Counted from the first letter of the stretch, positions 1-6,763 are shown. The stretch is 9,841 nt of DNA from Leptolinea sp. UBA1437 (GCA_002329625.1 DCTP01000145.1:126-9966); one strand, 5' to 3'. Notes: a model not told the origin generated them from the sequence alone. Numbers and translations: made by a program.

Positions 1-417
1 GCAGACCGGGCAAAGATAGTAGAAAACTTCTTCGGTTTCATCCAGATTATCCAAAACTTCTTTGTAGAGTTTTGCATGGACTTCCTCTGCCTTTTTTGCG
101 AACGTAAAGGTTCCAACTGCCGCCTTATTCCCTTCCGCTTCGGCATCTTTTAAGAATTCCGGATACATTTCCGTATATTCATACGTTTCCCCGGCGATCG
201 CATCTTTCAGATTATCAGCAGTACTACCGACCTTTCCGGCAACTTCAAAATGTCGTAAAGCATGAATTGTTTCGGCATCTGCCGCCGCTTGAAACAATTT
301 GGCGGCATTATTTTTTCCTTCCGCCTTTGCCTTGCGCGCATAAGCGGTATATTTACGATTTGCTTGGGATTCACCTGCGAATCCAGCCATTAGATCCTGC
401 ATTGTTTTACTTTCCAT
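1..417 (-). CDS. rbr: Rubrerythrin, partial (C-terminal rubredoxin part cut by left edge)
   Basis: Cytoplasmic non-haem diiron peroxidase that reduces hydrogen peroxide, typical of anaerobes. The 139 visible residues start MESKTMQDLMAGFAGESQAN and cover the whole ferritin-like four-helix domain. Diiron ligand candidates are E16, E49xxH52, E80 and E83, and E111xxH114. The last visible residues are LCPVC, the first Cys pair of the C-terminal rubredoxin-type iron site; the second pair and the stop lie beyond position 1. Full-length members have about 190 residues, so roughly 50 are missing. The ATG at 415-417 is preceded by a strong TAAGGAG site (424-430) that overlaps the stop codon of perR, so the two genes are almost certainly cotranscribed and rbr should be derepressed by peroxide through PerR. 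No separate promoter is evident between them. Identification is from domain motifs and is firm. Confidence 0.95.
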   Translation of the reverse strand, partial: MESKTMQDLMAGFAGESQANRKYTAYARKAKAEGKNNAAKLFQAAADAETIHALRHFEVAGKVGSTADNLKDAIAGETYEYTEMYPEFLKDAEAEGNKAAVGTFTFAKKAEEVHAKLYKEVLDNLDETEEVFYYLCPVC

Positions 418-427
418 ATGATTCTCC

Positions 428-889
428 TTATTCTTCATTTTGTAGATTTTTTTGATTCGTTTCAAGGCATTTTTTACAGATCCCTTTGAAATAGACACCT
501 TTTTGATTGATTTGAAAATCTTTTAATTCTTCCGGATTAAATGAATCAAGCTCAACTTTAAAATCATATATTCTTCCACATTCTTCGCATTTAAAATGCC
601 CGTGAGTTTCGGTGACAATGTCATATCGATTCTCGTTATCCTCAATCGTCAGCTCCTGAATTAAATTTGCCTTGACTAAAGAATTCAATGAGTTATAAAC
701 CGTGGTTTTGGATAGTGACGGAATTTCAGCGATTAACCCCGTATAGATTTCGTCAGCTGTTGGATGAGTACGATGCTGGTTTAAATAATCCAAGATTTTG
801 ACCCGTTGATAAGACAAACGAATCTTTTTTTCCTTCAATTCTTTTATCAAATCCCGATATGTCGGCTCAATTTCCACAGAATCCCTCAT
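428..889 (-). CDS. perR: Fur-family peroxide-responsive repressor, PerR type
   Basis: Metal-dependent winged-helix repressor of peroxide-defence genes. Numbering from the ATG at 889 (153 residues): the DNA-binding domain covers about residues 15-85, with SYQR and SKTTVYNSLNSL as recognition helix. The C-terminal part dimerises and binds metal. C101xxC104 and C138xxC141 form the structural zinc site. Regulatory-site residues match Bacillus PerR: H42 (in THPTADEIY), D90, H96, H98 and D109. Asp at 109 (GRIYDF) rather than Glu is the feature that separates PerR from Fur. The reading frame stays open upstream to 940, but that start lies upstream of the predicted transcription start, so it is rejected. 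Other possible starts are ATG at 904 and GTG at 877; the GTG has the best Shine-Dalgarno (GAGGG, 5-base spacing). Rubrerythrin follows after 10 bases. Confidence 0.92.
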   Translation of the reverse strand: MRDSVEIEPTYRDLIKELKEKKIRLSYQRVKILDYLNQHRTHPTADEIYTGLIAEIPSLSKTTVYNSLNSLVKANLIQELTIEDNENRYDIVTETHGHFKCEECGRIYDFKVELDSFNPEELKDFQINQKGVYFKGICKKCLETNQKNLQNEE

Positions 890-911
890 TAATAATATAA
901 CCATTTCTTTA

Positions 912-926
912 TTGTAATCATTACAC
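912..926 (-). promoter_or_regulatory. PerR-box-like operator in the perR promoter
   Basis: TGTAATCATTACA (913-925) is a perfect 6-1-6 palindrome. Its TAATNATTA core equals that of the Bacillus PerR box TTATAATNATTATAA. It lies just downstream of the -10 element (930-935), covering the predicted transcription start, where a bound repressor would block initiation. Together with the PerR-type gene it controls, this suggests autoregulation of the perR-rbr operon. That the cognate PerR binds here is inferred. Confidence 0.75.
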
Positions 927-929
927 TTT

Positions 930-957
930 ATTATACGCAAAATTGAAAATCTTGCAA
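930..957 (-). promoter_or_regulatory. Promoter of perR-rbr operon
   Basis: On the minus strand a -35 TTGCAA (952-957) and a perfect -10 TATAAT (930-935) are separated by 16 bases. Transcription should start near 923, leaving a 5' leader of about 35-45 bases before perR. This excludes the longest open frame (start at 940) as the true protein. Confidence 0.8.
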
Positions 958-1509
958 GCCCACATTTAAAATAACCGGTGACAAAATCATCAAACTTTGA
1001 AATCGTTAAACACCCTCAGCCTCCGAAGGAAATGGGAGTTTCTGCAGGATCCTTCCTTTTCACGAAGAGCATCCTCAACCATTTTAAAATATGATGACTT
1101 GATTGCCTTTTGTCGTTTTTTGCGGAATGGGAAAAATACAATCGCTTGATCATCTAAATTGAATTAAAAGCAATTTCCGCTTTTTTTAAAATATTTCTCA
1201 AGATATTTAAATCCCGCGGGTCATCTATATTTATTCAGAACCAATTTGTTCGTATTTTTTTGTTGACTGATTCTGTATTTCTTTTGATTCATTTATTTAT
1301 AGCACTTTCTGTTTCAGAACAATAAATCTCAAGATAGCTTTGAACACGATCATGCATATTATGGACATCTGCAGACGCAAATACCAAATAATCAGATTTT
1401 CTGTCCGGATTGGGTATAATTCGTTTATTCTTAAATATGTCACTCAAGCGAAAACGAATCGAAATCCGAGCGATAAACGACAAAGAATATCTTTAAACTG
1501 GGAGCTGAA
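958..1509. other. Intergenic stretch without a supportable gene
   Basis: About 550 bases between the divergent perR and nucleotidyltransferase genes. A 64-codon minus-strand open frame (1289-1483) begins with TTG, lacks a Shine-Dalgarno and matches nothing I know. A shorter minus-strand frame of about 57 codons, from near 1160 to a TGA near 990, reads plausibly (for example YFKMVEDALREKEGSCRN) but has no start signal; both could be decayed gene remnants. A TATAAT at 1415-1420 on the plus strand could be the -10 for the gene at 1510, but no good -35 lies in front of it. No RNA gene or clear repeat was seen. Confidence 0.5.
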
Positions 1510-2520
1510 ATGAAAAAAAAGATACAAATTGTAATTCCGATGGCTGGATATGGTTCCCGACTTCGGCCGCTGACCTGGAGCAAGCCCAAACCTTTAATTA
1601 ACCTTGCCGGAAGAACTTCTTTGGACTATCTGTTGGATGAATTTACCAGCCTTGAAAACGAGTTTGATCCGGAATATATTTTTATCATTTCACCGAACGG
1701 TTGGCAGATAAAAACCTTCATGGAAAAACATTATCCGAGCTTGAAATGCAATTATGTAGTTCAAGAAGAGATGAAAGGGCAATCGCATGCTATTTATTTA
1801 GCTAAGGATTTGATCAGCGGTCCGATGATTATGACCTTTTCGGATACATTACTGGAAGGGGATCTCAGTTTTCTTGCCGATGAAGACGCGGATGGAATTG
1901 CTTGGGTTCAATGGAATCCCGAGCCTCAGCGGTTTGGCGTAGCCATCACTGATGAAAATAACCGCATCGAACGTTTCATTGAAAAGCCCTCTACCGATGA
2001 ATATAAAATGGTTATTATCGGTTTTTACTATTTCAAGGAAGGGCAAAAATTGATCGAAGCGATCGAACAACAAATCAAAGAGAACATTTCCCTTAAAAAT
2101 GAATATTACATAGCCGATGCGATTAATATCATGATCCAAAAAGGGGCCAAGTTTACGATCCACGAGACCAAACTGTGGCTGGATACGGGTGTACCGGAAA
2201 CTGTCTTCTCCACAAACCGCCATTTCTTGGATCACGGGCACGATAATACCGAAACAGCCATGAAACGCAAGGGGGTTGCCATCGTTCCTCCGGTATTTAT
2301 CGCAGAGGACGCGACCGTCGAAAATTCTGTGATCGGCCCGTATGTTTCGATTGCTTCCGGATGCCATATTCAAAACAGTGTGATTGAAAATTCGATCATT
2401 GCGGAGAATACGACGATTATCAGTGAAATTATCAAAGATTCGTTAATCGGAGAAAAAGTCAATATGAAGAGCAGTCCTGCCGCTTACTTTATAGGAGACA
2501 ACTCTGTCATCGAAAAATAA
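1510..2520 (+). CDS. Sugar-phosphate nucleotidyltransferase with C-terminal left-handed beta-helix
   Basis: Likely cytoplasmic NDP-sugar pyrophosphorylase (NTP + sugar-1-phosphate to NDP-sugar + PPi), resembling glucose-1-phosphate nucleotidyltransferases; the exact sugar and base cannot be read from sequence. Of 336 residues, about 1-240 form the GT-A-like catalytic domain: signature G13YG15SRLRP with K25PK27P28, the QEEMKGQ segment (85-91) for base contact, D112 in FSDT and D225 in WLDTG for metal binding, and EKP at 158-160. Residues about 257-320 show imperfect hexapeptide repeats (VIGPYVSIASGCHI, SIIAENTTI), the acyltransferase-like beta-helix seen in bifunctional or oligomerising relatives. 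An acetyltransferase activity (GlmU-like) is possible but the repeat region is short. ATG has a GGGAG site 5 bases upstream. An aminotransferase follows after 53 bases on the same strand with no terminator between, suggesting cotranscription. Confidence 0.88.
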   Translation: MKKKIQIVIPMAGYGSRLRPLTWSKPKPLINLAGRTSLDYLLDEFTSLENEFDPEYIFIISPNGWQIKTFMEKHYPSLKCNYVVQEEMKGQSHAIYLAKDLISGPMIMTFSDTLLEGDLSFLADEDADGIAWVQWNPEPQRFGVAITDENNRIERFIEKPSTDEYKMVIIGFYYFKEGQKLIEAIEQQIKENISLKNEYYIADAINIMIQKGAKFTIHETKLWLDTGVPETVFSTNRHFLDHGHDNTETAMKRKGVAIVPPVFIAEDATVENSVIGPYVSIASGCHIQNSVIENSIIAENTTIISEIIKDSLIGEKVNMKSSPAAYFIGDNSVIEK

Positions 2521-2573
2521 CATTTAATATCTTGTTTTTTTGTCCCAATTTTCATATCCCGGAGGGATCCAAA

Positions 2574-3722
2574 ATGTACAATAATTTATCCAATCGAGCT
2601 AAAACGATCAAGCCGTCCGCAATCCGTAAATATTTTGCGGTTCCGGATGATGTAATTTCTTTGGGAATTGGTGAACCCGATTTCGATTCTCCCGCCTGTG
2701 TTATCGAAGCCGGCGTTCACGCCCTGCAATCCGGAAAGACGCACTACACAGCCAATTCCGGCCTCTCCGAATTAAGGGAAGCGATCAGTGACGACTTATA
2801 TCGTCGCTATCACGTGCGATATGATCCGAACAGTGAAATTATTGCTACAGTCGGCTGTTCTGAAGCTCTTTTTCTGGCACTGGCAGCTTTAATCGATCCG
2901 GGAGATGAAGTAATCGTTATCACCCCTTGTTTTGTAGCTTATCAAGCTTCTGTACTGTTGGCATCGGGTATTGTTGTTGAGGTTCCCTGTAAATTTGAAA
3001 ATAATTTTGACTTGGATATTGCGGCGGTAGAAGCAGCGATAACTCCCAAAACAAAAGCGATTTTATTGGGGTTCCCATGCAATCCAACAGGAGCCGTCGC
3101 TTCGCGGGAAGAATTACAGAAACTCTGTGATATTGCGATCGCACATAACCTCGCCATTGTATCGGATGAATTATATGACCAACTGGTTTATGGGATAGAG
3201 CATGTTTGTGTGCCCTCATTAAACGGCGGTTTTGAGCGAACGATGCTGGTAGGAGGTTTTTCTAAGAATTACGCAATGACCGGGTTCCGAATTGGTTATT
3301 TGGTGGCACCTGCTCCGCTGATGGACGGCGCCTATAAAATTCATCAATATCTGATTATGTCGGCACCGACGATCGCACAATACGGAGCTCTAGCTGCAAT
3401 TGAACACGGACAAGAGGATGCAAAGCGGATGCATGACGAATATGATCGCCGGCGTCACTTGGTTGTGGATGGATTACGCAGCATTGGTTTGCCTACCGTT
3501 GAGCCGAAAGGCGCTTTTTATGTTTTTCCCAAAATTTCAGGAACCGGCTTATCCAGTGAAGATTTTGCCAACCGATTATTGGAAAAAGAGAAAGTGGCGG
3601 TTATCCCCGGCAACGGCTTCGGAGCAGGCGGAGAAGGTTTTGTCCGTATTTCCTATGCTACTTCCTATGAAAAAATCGAACAGGCACTGGAAAGAATGAG
3701 TCGTTTTGTAAAATCGCTGTAA
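2574..3722 (+). CDS. Class I PLP-dependent aminotransferase
   Basis: Cytoplasmic fold-type I aminotransferase of the aspartate/aromatic/PatA-like branch, 382 residues. Visible residues: SLGIGEPDFD near the N-terminus, N170PTG and D198/Y201 (SDELYD) for cofactor binding, Schiff-base K231 in GGFSKNYAMTGFRIGYL, R239, and R358 (GFVRISYA) for the substrate carboxylate. The open frame starts 14 codons earlier at 2532, but the ATG at 2574 has an ideal GGAGGG (2561-2566) and gives the normal family N-terminus, so it is chosen. It follows the nucleotidyltransferase by 53 bases and ends before a strong terminator, so the two form a likely operon. Substrate is unresolved: aspartate, aromatic amino acids or N-acetyl-diaminopimelate are all seen in this branch. 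The fold class rules out the DegT-type sugar aminotransferases. Confidence 0.92.
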   Translation: MYNNLSNRAKTIKPSAIRKYFAVPDDVISLGIGEPDFDSPACVIEAGVHALQSGKTHYTANSGLSELREAISDDLYRRYHVRYDPNSEIIATVGCSEALFLALAALIDPGDEVIVITPCFVAYQASVLLASGIVVEVPCKFENNFDLDIAAVEAAITPKTKAILLGFPCNPTGAVASREELQKLCDIAIAHNLAIVSDELYDQLVYGIEHVCVPSLNGGFERTMLVGGFSKNYAMTGFRIGYLVAPAPLMDGAYKIHQYLIMSAPTIAQYGALAAIEHGQEDAKRMHDEYDRRRHLVVDGLRSIGLPTVEPKGAFYVFPKISGTGLSSEDFANRLLEKEKVAVIPGNGFGAGGEGFVRISYATSYEKIEQALERMSRFVKSL

Positions 3723-3746
3723 AATTTTCTATAGCGCTCCTTTTTC

Positions 3747-3795
3747 GGACGGTTTCCGATGGATTTCCTCATCGATCGAAAACCGTCCTTTTTTT
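3747..3795 (+). terminator. Intrinsic terminator after the nucleotidyltransferase-aminotransferase pair
   Basis: GGACGGTTT (3747-3755) pairs with AAACCGTCC (3780-3788), with further pairing of CGAT to ATCG inside the arms, followed by a run of seven T. It lies 25 bases past the aminotransferase stop and separates that unit from the downstream epimerase gene. Confidence 0.9.
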
Positions 3796-3892
3796 CTTTA
3801 ACAAGTTCCATCAAGCTTTTTGAAACGGTTCTTTGTCATTCAAACAACTGGAATTGAATAGACTACTGATAAAATTAAAGGTCGGGGGTATC

Positions 3893-4858
3893 ATGTACGG
3901 TTATGAATATACAAATCATTTGATCTTAAACGAACAGATGGTAAATCTATGGCAGGAAGAGGACGGGAAGAAAGTTGCGGAAGTCTGGGTTCTTCCCGGA
4001 TACGGAGCGAATCTCTGCCGTTTCAAAGTTGACAATATTGACTATCTTTATCCAGCTCCGCAAAAATTAGTGGACATCCGGCATTATGGGACGCCGGTAC
4101 TTTACCCGACACCCGGGATTGTCCGCGGAGAAAAATTTACATTTGACGGATCGCTATACCGGTTTCCGGCAAATCGGGGAAGTATCTTTCGCCATGGTTT
4201 TGCAATGGGACAAAAATTTTTATTTTCGGAGCCAATCGTCAGCGAAGACGGAGTCACGCTGAAAACAAGTCTCGGAATATTTCGTGATCATCCGCTTTAT
4301 TATCTTTTTCCGATCGCCAACCGGCTGGATATCGATTTTACCTTGAAAAATCGATCCGTCAGAATCGATATCACGGTGACTGATTTGGATACACAGAAAC
4401 GGTTCCCTTTTGGGTTCGGTTTGCATCCTTATTTTAATCTGATCGGTCCACGGGAAGAAAACCTGATTCAGGTACCGGTAAAAAAATGGTTGGATCAGGC
4501 GGAAAATCAATTGATCGATCCGAATGACAGCCCGATTGATTTTCGCTCTCCGACAACCGTTCCGGAAACAGCCATCGATGAGGTTTGGACGGGTTTGACT
4601 TCGGAAGCTTCGCCGTCGATAATTTATCAATCTGTCGGGAAGCGTTTGATTCTTCATGCGACCGACGACTTTACGCATTTTGTCACTTACGCACCCGAAA
4701 ACGCTCCTTATGTTTGTCTGGAAAACTGGACCTGCTCTCCAAATGCACATAATTTATATGCCGATGAAAAAAACGACGTCGCTCACTTACTGATTCTGAA
4801 TCCGGGCGAAGTTTTTACCGGAAGTGTGGAATTTTCAATCGAACCGCTGAATAATTAA
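3893..4858 (+). CDS. Aldose 1-epimerase (galactose mutarotase)-like protein
   Basis: Probably interconverts alpha and beta anomers of a free or phosphorylated sugar in the cytoplasm; 321 residues, the usual size for a single beta-sandwich mutarotase domain. Catalytic candidates are in place: H101 in RHGF, H178 in GFGLHPYF (general acid) and E277 in CLENW (general base), with N94-R95 in FPANRG as substrate-binding pair. The open frame can be extended to a TTG at 3833, but the ATG at 3893 has a G-rich site (GGGGG) 5 bases away and gives the expected N-terminus. A TGATAAAAT (3868-3875) could be an extended -10 for a separate promoter. The gene converges with the MATE transporter and shares its terminator. 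GalM and glucose-6-phosphate epimerase relatives cannot be separated by eye. Confidence 0.87.
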   Translation: MYGYEYTNHLILNEQMVNLWQEEDGKKVAEVWVLPGYGANLCRFKVDNIDYLYPAPQKLVDIRHYGTPVLYPTPGIVRGEKFTFDGSLYRFPANRGSIFRHGFAMGQKFLFSEPIVSEDGVTLKTSLGIFRDHPLYYLFPIANRLDIDFTLKNRSVRIDITVTDLDTQKRFPFGFGLHPYFNLIGPREENLIQVPVKKWLDQAENQLIDPNDSPIDFRSPTTVPETAIDEVWTGLTSEASPSIIYQSVGKRLILHATDDFTHFVTYAPENAPYVCLENWTCSPNAHNLYADEKNDVAHLLILNPGEVFTGSVEFSIEPLNN

Positions 4859-4875
4859 AAAACGTATCTTACAAT

Positions 4876-4909
4876 AAAAAATATCCGATTGGTGAATCGG
4901 ATATTTTTT
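4876..4909. terminator. Bidirectional intrinsic terminator
   Basis: A perfect 15-bp stem (4876-4890 with 4895-4909) around a GGTG loop, with ATCCGATT/AATCGGAT at the core and A/T runs on both ends. It gives a U-tail in either direction, serving the epimerase gene from the left and the MATE gene from the right. Confidence 0.93.
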
Positions 4910-4913
4910 ATTT

Positions 4914-6266
4914 TTAAAGCGTTTTCCGAGTAATCAGTGTCGCATTCTTTTTGTAATAAAAACAAAAGCAAGCGGCACATAAAATCCAAGAAATAGGGAA
5001 ACTGACGATCACCATCCGAAGGTCGAACCAGAAATGGGTCATGATCAATACCCAAACGATGCGAAATATTCCGATACAAAAAATTGTGATCACCATCGGT
5101 GTGGTAGCGTTGCCGGCACCCCGAATGGTTCCGCTGAGCACTTCAGTCAGGTTATGAATCGGATAAAACGGAATCAGATAAAAGATAAATAAAATTCCCG
5201 TTTCGATCACCGCCGGACTTTTTGTAAACCAACCTAAAATCGGATAGCGGAATAAGATAACGATAACGGCAAGAAAAACCGAAAAAGAAAAAGCCATCAT
5301 TAATGCGTTACGGATCGCCCGCTGAATTCGATCGAACCGGCCTGCACCGACATTTTGGCTTACAAAGGTTGTTACCGCCAATCCCATCGCCGTCACCGGC
5401 GAAAACACAAAGTTATCGATCTTGAAATAAGCGGCTGATCCCGCCATGGCAACCGATCCAAACATGTTGATATAAGATTGAATCATCAAATTCGCAATCG
5501 AATACATGGAAGATTGAAATCCGGCGGGGACGCTTACACGGATAATGGAACGTAACACCGGCATATCGATCTTCATTCGCTGCCATTCAAGCCGATCCGG
5601 ACCGTCCGATCGGACCAGACGCCACATGACCCAAACAGCAGAAAGAAGTTGAGAAAGCCCGGTTGCATATGCGGCGCCGGCTACTCCCATTTTCCAGAGC
5701 GTAATAAAAAGATAATCCGCAAAGATATGGAATATCCCGCAAAACAGTAAAATCATCATCGGTTCGCGGGAATTTCCGATCGACCGCATAATTCCGGCTC
5801 CGACGTTATAAATCAACATCGGTATCATTCCCAAAAAATACAACCTTAAGTAAACGATCGCCAATTCATACACTCCGTCCGGAGTGTTCATAAAACGCAG
5901 CAGAACCGGTGTAAGAATCCAACCCAGCAGCGTCAGTGCGACACCGCAGATTGCGGCTACCAATATAGCCGTATGTTTTGCTTTCTCCATTCTGACGGCA
6001 TCAGCGGCACCGTAACTGTTTGCGATGACAACTCCGGCACCCGCTGATAATCCAAGGAAAAAACCGACCAATAGGTTAACCAACGATCCAGTCGAACCGA
6101 CAGCGGCTAATGCCAGATCACCGACAAAATTACCCACAAAAAGGGAATCGATAATTCCATAGAATTGTTGCAGAATACTGCTTAAGAATAAGGGGATCGC
6201 AAAAAAAAGGAGTTGCTTCCAAATAATTCCTTCTGTCATTGAGCGATTCTCAGATTTATTCTTCAT
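4914..6266 (-). CDS. MATE-family efflux transporter
   Basis: Integral membrane antiporter of the multidrug and toxic compound extrusion family, 450 residues with about 12 hydrophobic segments in two homologous halves. The first helix region (FFAIPLFLSSILQQFYGIID) and the SLFVGNFVGDLALAAVG stretch are the family's conserved N-terminal motif; GAGIMRSIGNSREPM marks the end of the first set of helices and GTIRGAGNATTPM the equivalent in the second half. Exported substrate is unknown; cations such as Na+ or H+ drive this family. The ATG at 6266 has only a weak Shine-Dalgarno; a second ATG at 6239 (MTEGIIWKQ) is an alternative start. Upstream on the same strand, about 160 bases away, ends a small transcription unit with its own 24-codon ORF and terminator, which may regulate this gene. 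Confidence 0.93.
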   Translation of the reverse strand: MKNKSENRSMTEGIIWKQLLFFAIPLFLSSILQQFYGIIDSLFVGNFVGDLALAAVGSTGSLVNLLVGFFLGLSAGAGVVIANSYGAADAVRMEKAKHTAILVAAICGVALTLLGWILTPVLLRFMNTPDGVYELAIVYLRLYFLGMIPMLIYNVGAGIMRSIGNSREPMMILLFCGIFHIFADYLFITLWKMGVAGAAYATGLSQLLSAVWVMWRLVRSDGPDRLEWQRMKIDMPVLRSIIRVSVPAGFQSSMYSIANLMIQSYINMFGSVAMAGSAAYFKIDNFVFSPVTAMGLAVTTFVSQNVGAGRFDRIQRAIRNALMMAFSFSVFLAVIVILFRYPILGWFTKSPAVIETGILFIFYLIPFYPIHNLTEVLSGTIRGAGNATTPMVITIFCIGIFRIVWVLIMTHFWFDLRMVIVSFPISWILCAACFCFYYKKNATLITRKTL

Positions 6267-6349
6267 TCCGCAACTTTTTATCTGCCCTTATCTTTAATCG
6301 ATTTCTTTTCTGAAAACAGCAATAAAACAGGAAACAAATTCCTTTTTGA

Positions 6350-6378
6350 ATTGTATCAGGAACCTTCACTTCCTCATG
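6350..6378 (-). promoter_or_regulatory. Possible extended -10 promoter for the MATE gene
   Basis: TGATACAAT on the minus strand (-10 TACAAT at 6350-6355) fits an extended -10 with TG one base upstream. The -35 region (CATGAG, 6373-6378) is poor. It lies about 85 bases before the MATE start, downstream of the terminator at 6424-6464, so the transporter could be expressed independently of the small upstream unit. Weak evidence. Confidence 0.3.
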
Positions 6379-6423
6379 ATTATATTCATTTTCTTCCGAT
6401 CGGCATGACTGCCAAAGCTATGA

Positions 6424-6464
6424 GAATAAAAAACATCTTCCGATTGAATCATCGAAAGATGTTT
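6424..6464 (-). terminator. Intrinsic terminator of the small minus-strand unit
   Basis: On the minus strand AAACATCTTTCGAT (6464-6451) pairs over 14 bp with ATCGGAAGATGTTT (6444-6431) around a 6-base loop and runs into TTTTTT (6433-6428). The only imperfect pair is G.U in the minus-strand RNA, but A.C in a plus-strand RNA, so it is built for minus-strand transcription. It lies between the 24-codon ORF and the MATE gene, so it is either the end of a separate small RNA or an attenuator. Confidence 0.82.
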
Positions 6465-6485
6465 GATTTTTTCCGCACCGTGCTG

Positions 6486-6513
6486 GGTTTATCTCCCCCT
6501 TGGGAGACAAACC
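6486..6513 (-). other. 12-bp RNA hairpin downstream of the tiny ORF
   Basis: On the minus strand GGTTTGTCTCCC (6513-6502) pairs with GGGAGATAAACC (6497-6486) around AAGG. All 12 positions pair when one G.U (6508/6491) is allowed; on the plus strand the same position is A.C. It has no U-tail in the minus direction, so it is not a terminator; it may protect the RNA, or be part of an attenuator or antiterminator. It starts 15 bases after the ORF stop. Confidence 0.7.
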
Positions 6514-6528
6514 TTCTCACTTTTTTTC

Positions 6529-6603
6529 TCAGTTTTCAAAATGATAATTACTGAGAAAACAGGCAAGAATTGCCACAGCAATAACAGAAATCGTAGTAAA
6601 CAT
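6529..6603 (-). CDS. Small hydrophobic 24-residue protein (hypothetical)
   Basis: Starts MFTTISVIAVAILACFLS and ends with a polar tail (HFEN). Residues about 5-17 could form one short membrane helix. The ATG at 6601-6603 has a strong AAAGGAAGG Shine-Dalgarno (6609-6617) with ideal spacing, much better than that of the neighbouring MATE gene, and it sits in a unit with its own promoter and terminator. I recognise no family. Options are a small membrane protein modulating a transporter, a type I toxin-like peptide (known Fst, TxpA and BsrG sequences do not match by eye), or a leader peptide whose translation controls the downstream MATE gene. With so few codons, codon use cannot confirm translation. 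Confidence 0.5.
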   Translation of the reverse strand: MFTTISVIAVAILACFLSNYHFEN

Positions 6604-6609
6604 GATTTC

Positions 6610-6712
6610 CTTCCTTTCCCCAAAAAATGGGCAATAAACGGCCGAAAAGGAGTTGCTTTCGTTGAAAAGCCGATTGTTTCTTTCAAAGGAAGAGACTGAT
6701 TTCGTTCCTTTG
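6610..6712 (-). promoter_or_regulatory. Possible translational switch around the tiny ORF's Shine-Dalgarno
   Basis: Three segments on the minus strand can pair in two mutually exclusive ways. CAAAGGAA (6712-6705) pairs perfectly with TTCCTTTG (6691-6684), forming a local hairpin with a 13-base loop. Alternatively CTTCCTTT (6692-6685), nearly the same bases, pairs perfectly over 8 bp with AAAGGAAG (6617-6610), which is the Shine-Dalgarno. The first state leaves the ribosome site open and the second hides it. Purine-rich repeats occur by chance, so this is suggestive only. Confidence 0.4.
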
Positions 6713-6745
6713 TTTCTCCTATTCGGTTTTCAAGGTATAAAATCG

Positions 6746-6763
6746 ATATGACTTTTGTCATAT
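6746..6763. repeat. Inverted repeat ATATGAC-N4-GTCATAT
   Basis: Perfect 7-bp arms with an AAAA/TTTT centre, about 25-42 bases downstream of the predicted start of the small minus-strand transcript. It may be a 5' hairpin in the RNA or an operator. TGTCA also recurs on the plus strand at 6756, 6779, 6818 and 6830, i.e. in and around the promoter. Confidence 0.55.

Noticed and set aside
1165..1187. AAAAGC-N7-GCTTTT followed by T, as a plus-strand terminator
   Set aside because: Only two G-C pairs in a 6-bp stem and no upstream plus-strand gene to terminate.
1289..1483. 64-codon minus-strand open frame
   Set aside because: Begins with TTG without a Shine-Dalgarno and has no recognisable motif; at most a remnant.
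1849..2373. 174-codon minus-strand open frame
   Set aside because: Shadow of the nucleotidyltransferase, whose motifs are unambiguous.
3833..3892. N-terminal extension of the epimerase from a TTG codon
   Set aside because: No Shine-Dalgarno; the ATG at 3893 gives the usual N-terminus.
4220..4750. 176-codon minus-strand open frame
   Set aside because: Shadow of the aldose epimerase-like gene.
6466..6485. ACGG within GCACGGTGC, considered as half of a guanidine-II (mini-ykkC) riboswitch upstream of an exporter
   Set aside because: That class needs two stem-loops each with an ACGR loop; here ACGG lies in a 4-1-4 palindrome, and no second copy is present.
6351..6699. Two plus-strand open frames (67 and 78 codons)
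   Set aside because: Both are antisense to the predicted minus-strand unit, have no ribosome site and give low-complexity peptides. I also looked for an antisense-RNA promoter on this strand and found no convincing one.
6489..6761. 90-codon minus-strand open frame covering the small-unit leader
   Set aside because: Its ATG has no Shine-Dalgarno, its product lacks recognisable motifs, and it overlaps the better supported 24-codon ORF and RNA hairpins in another frame.
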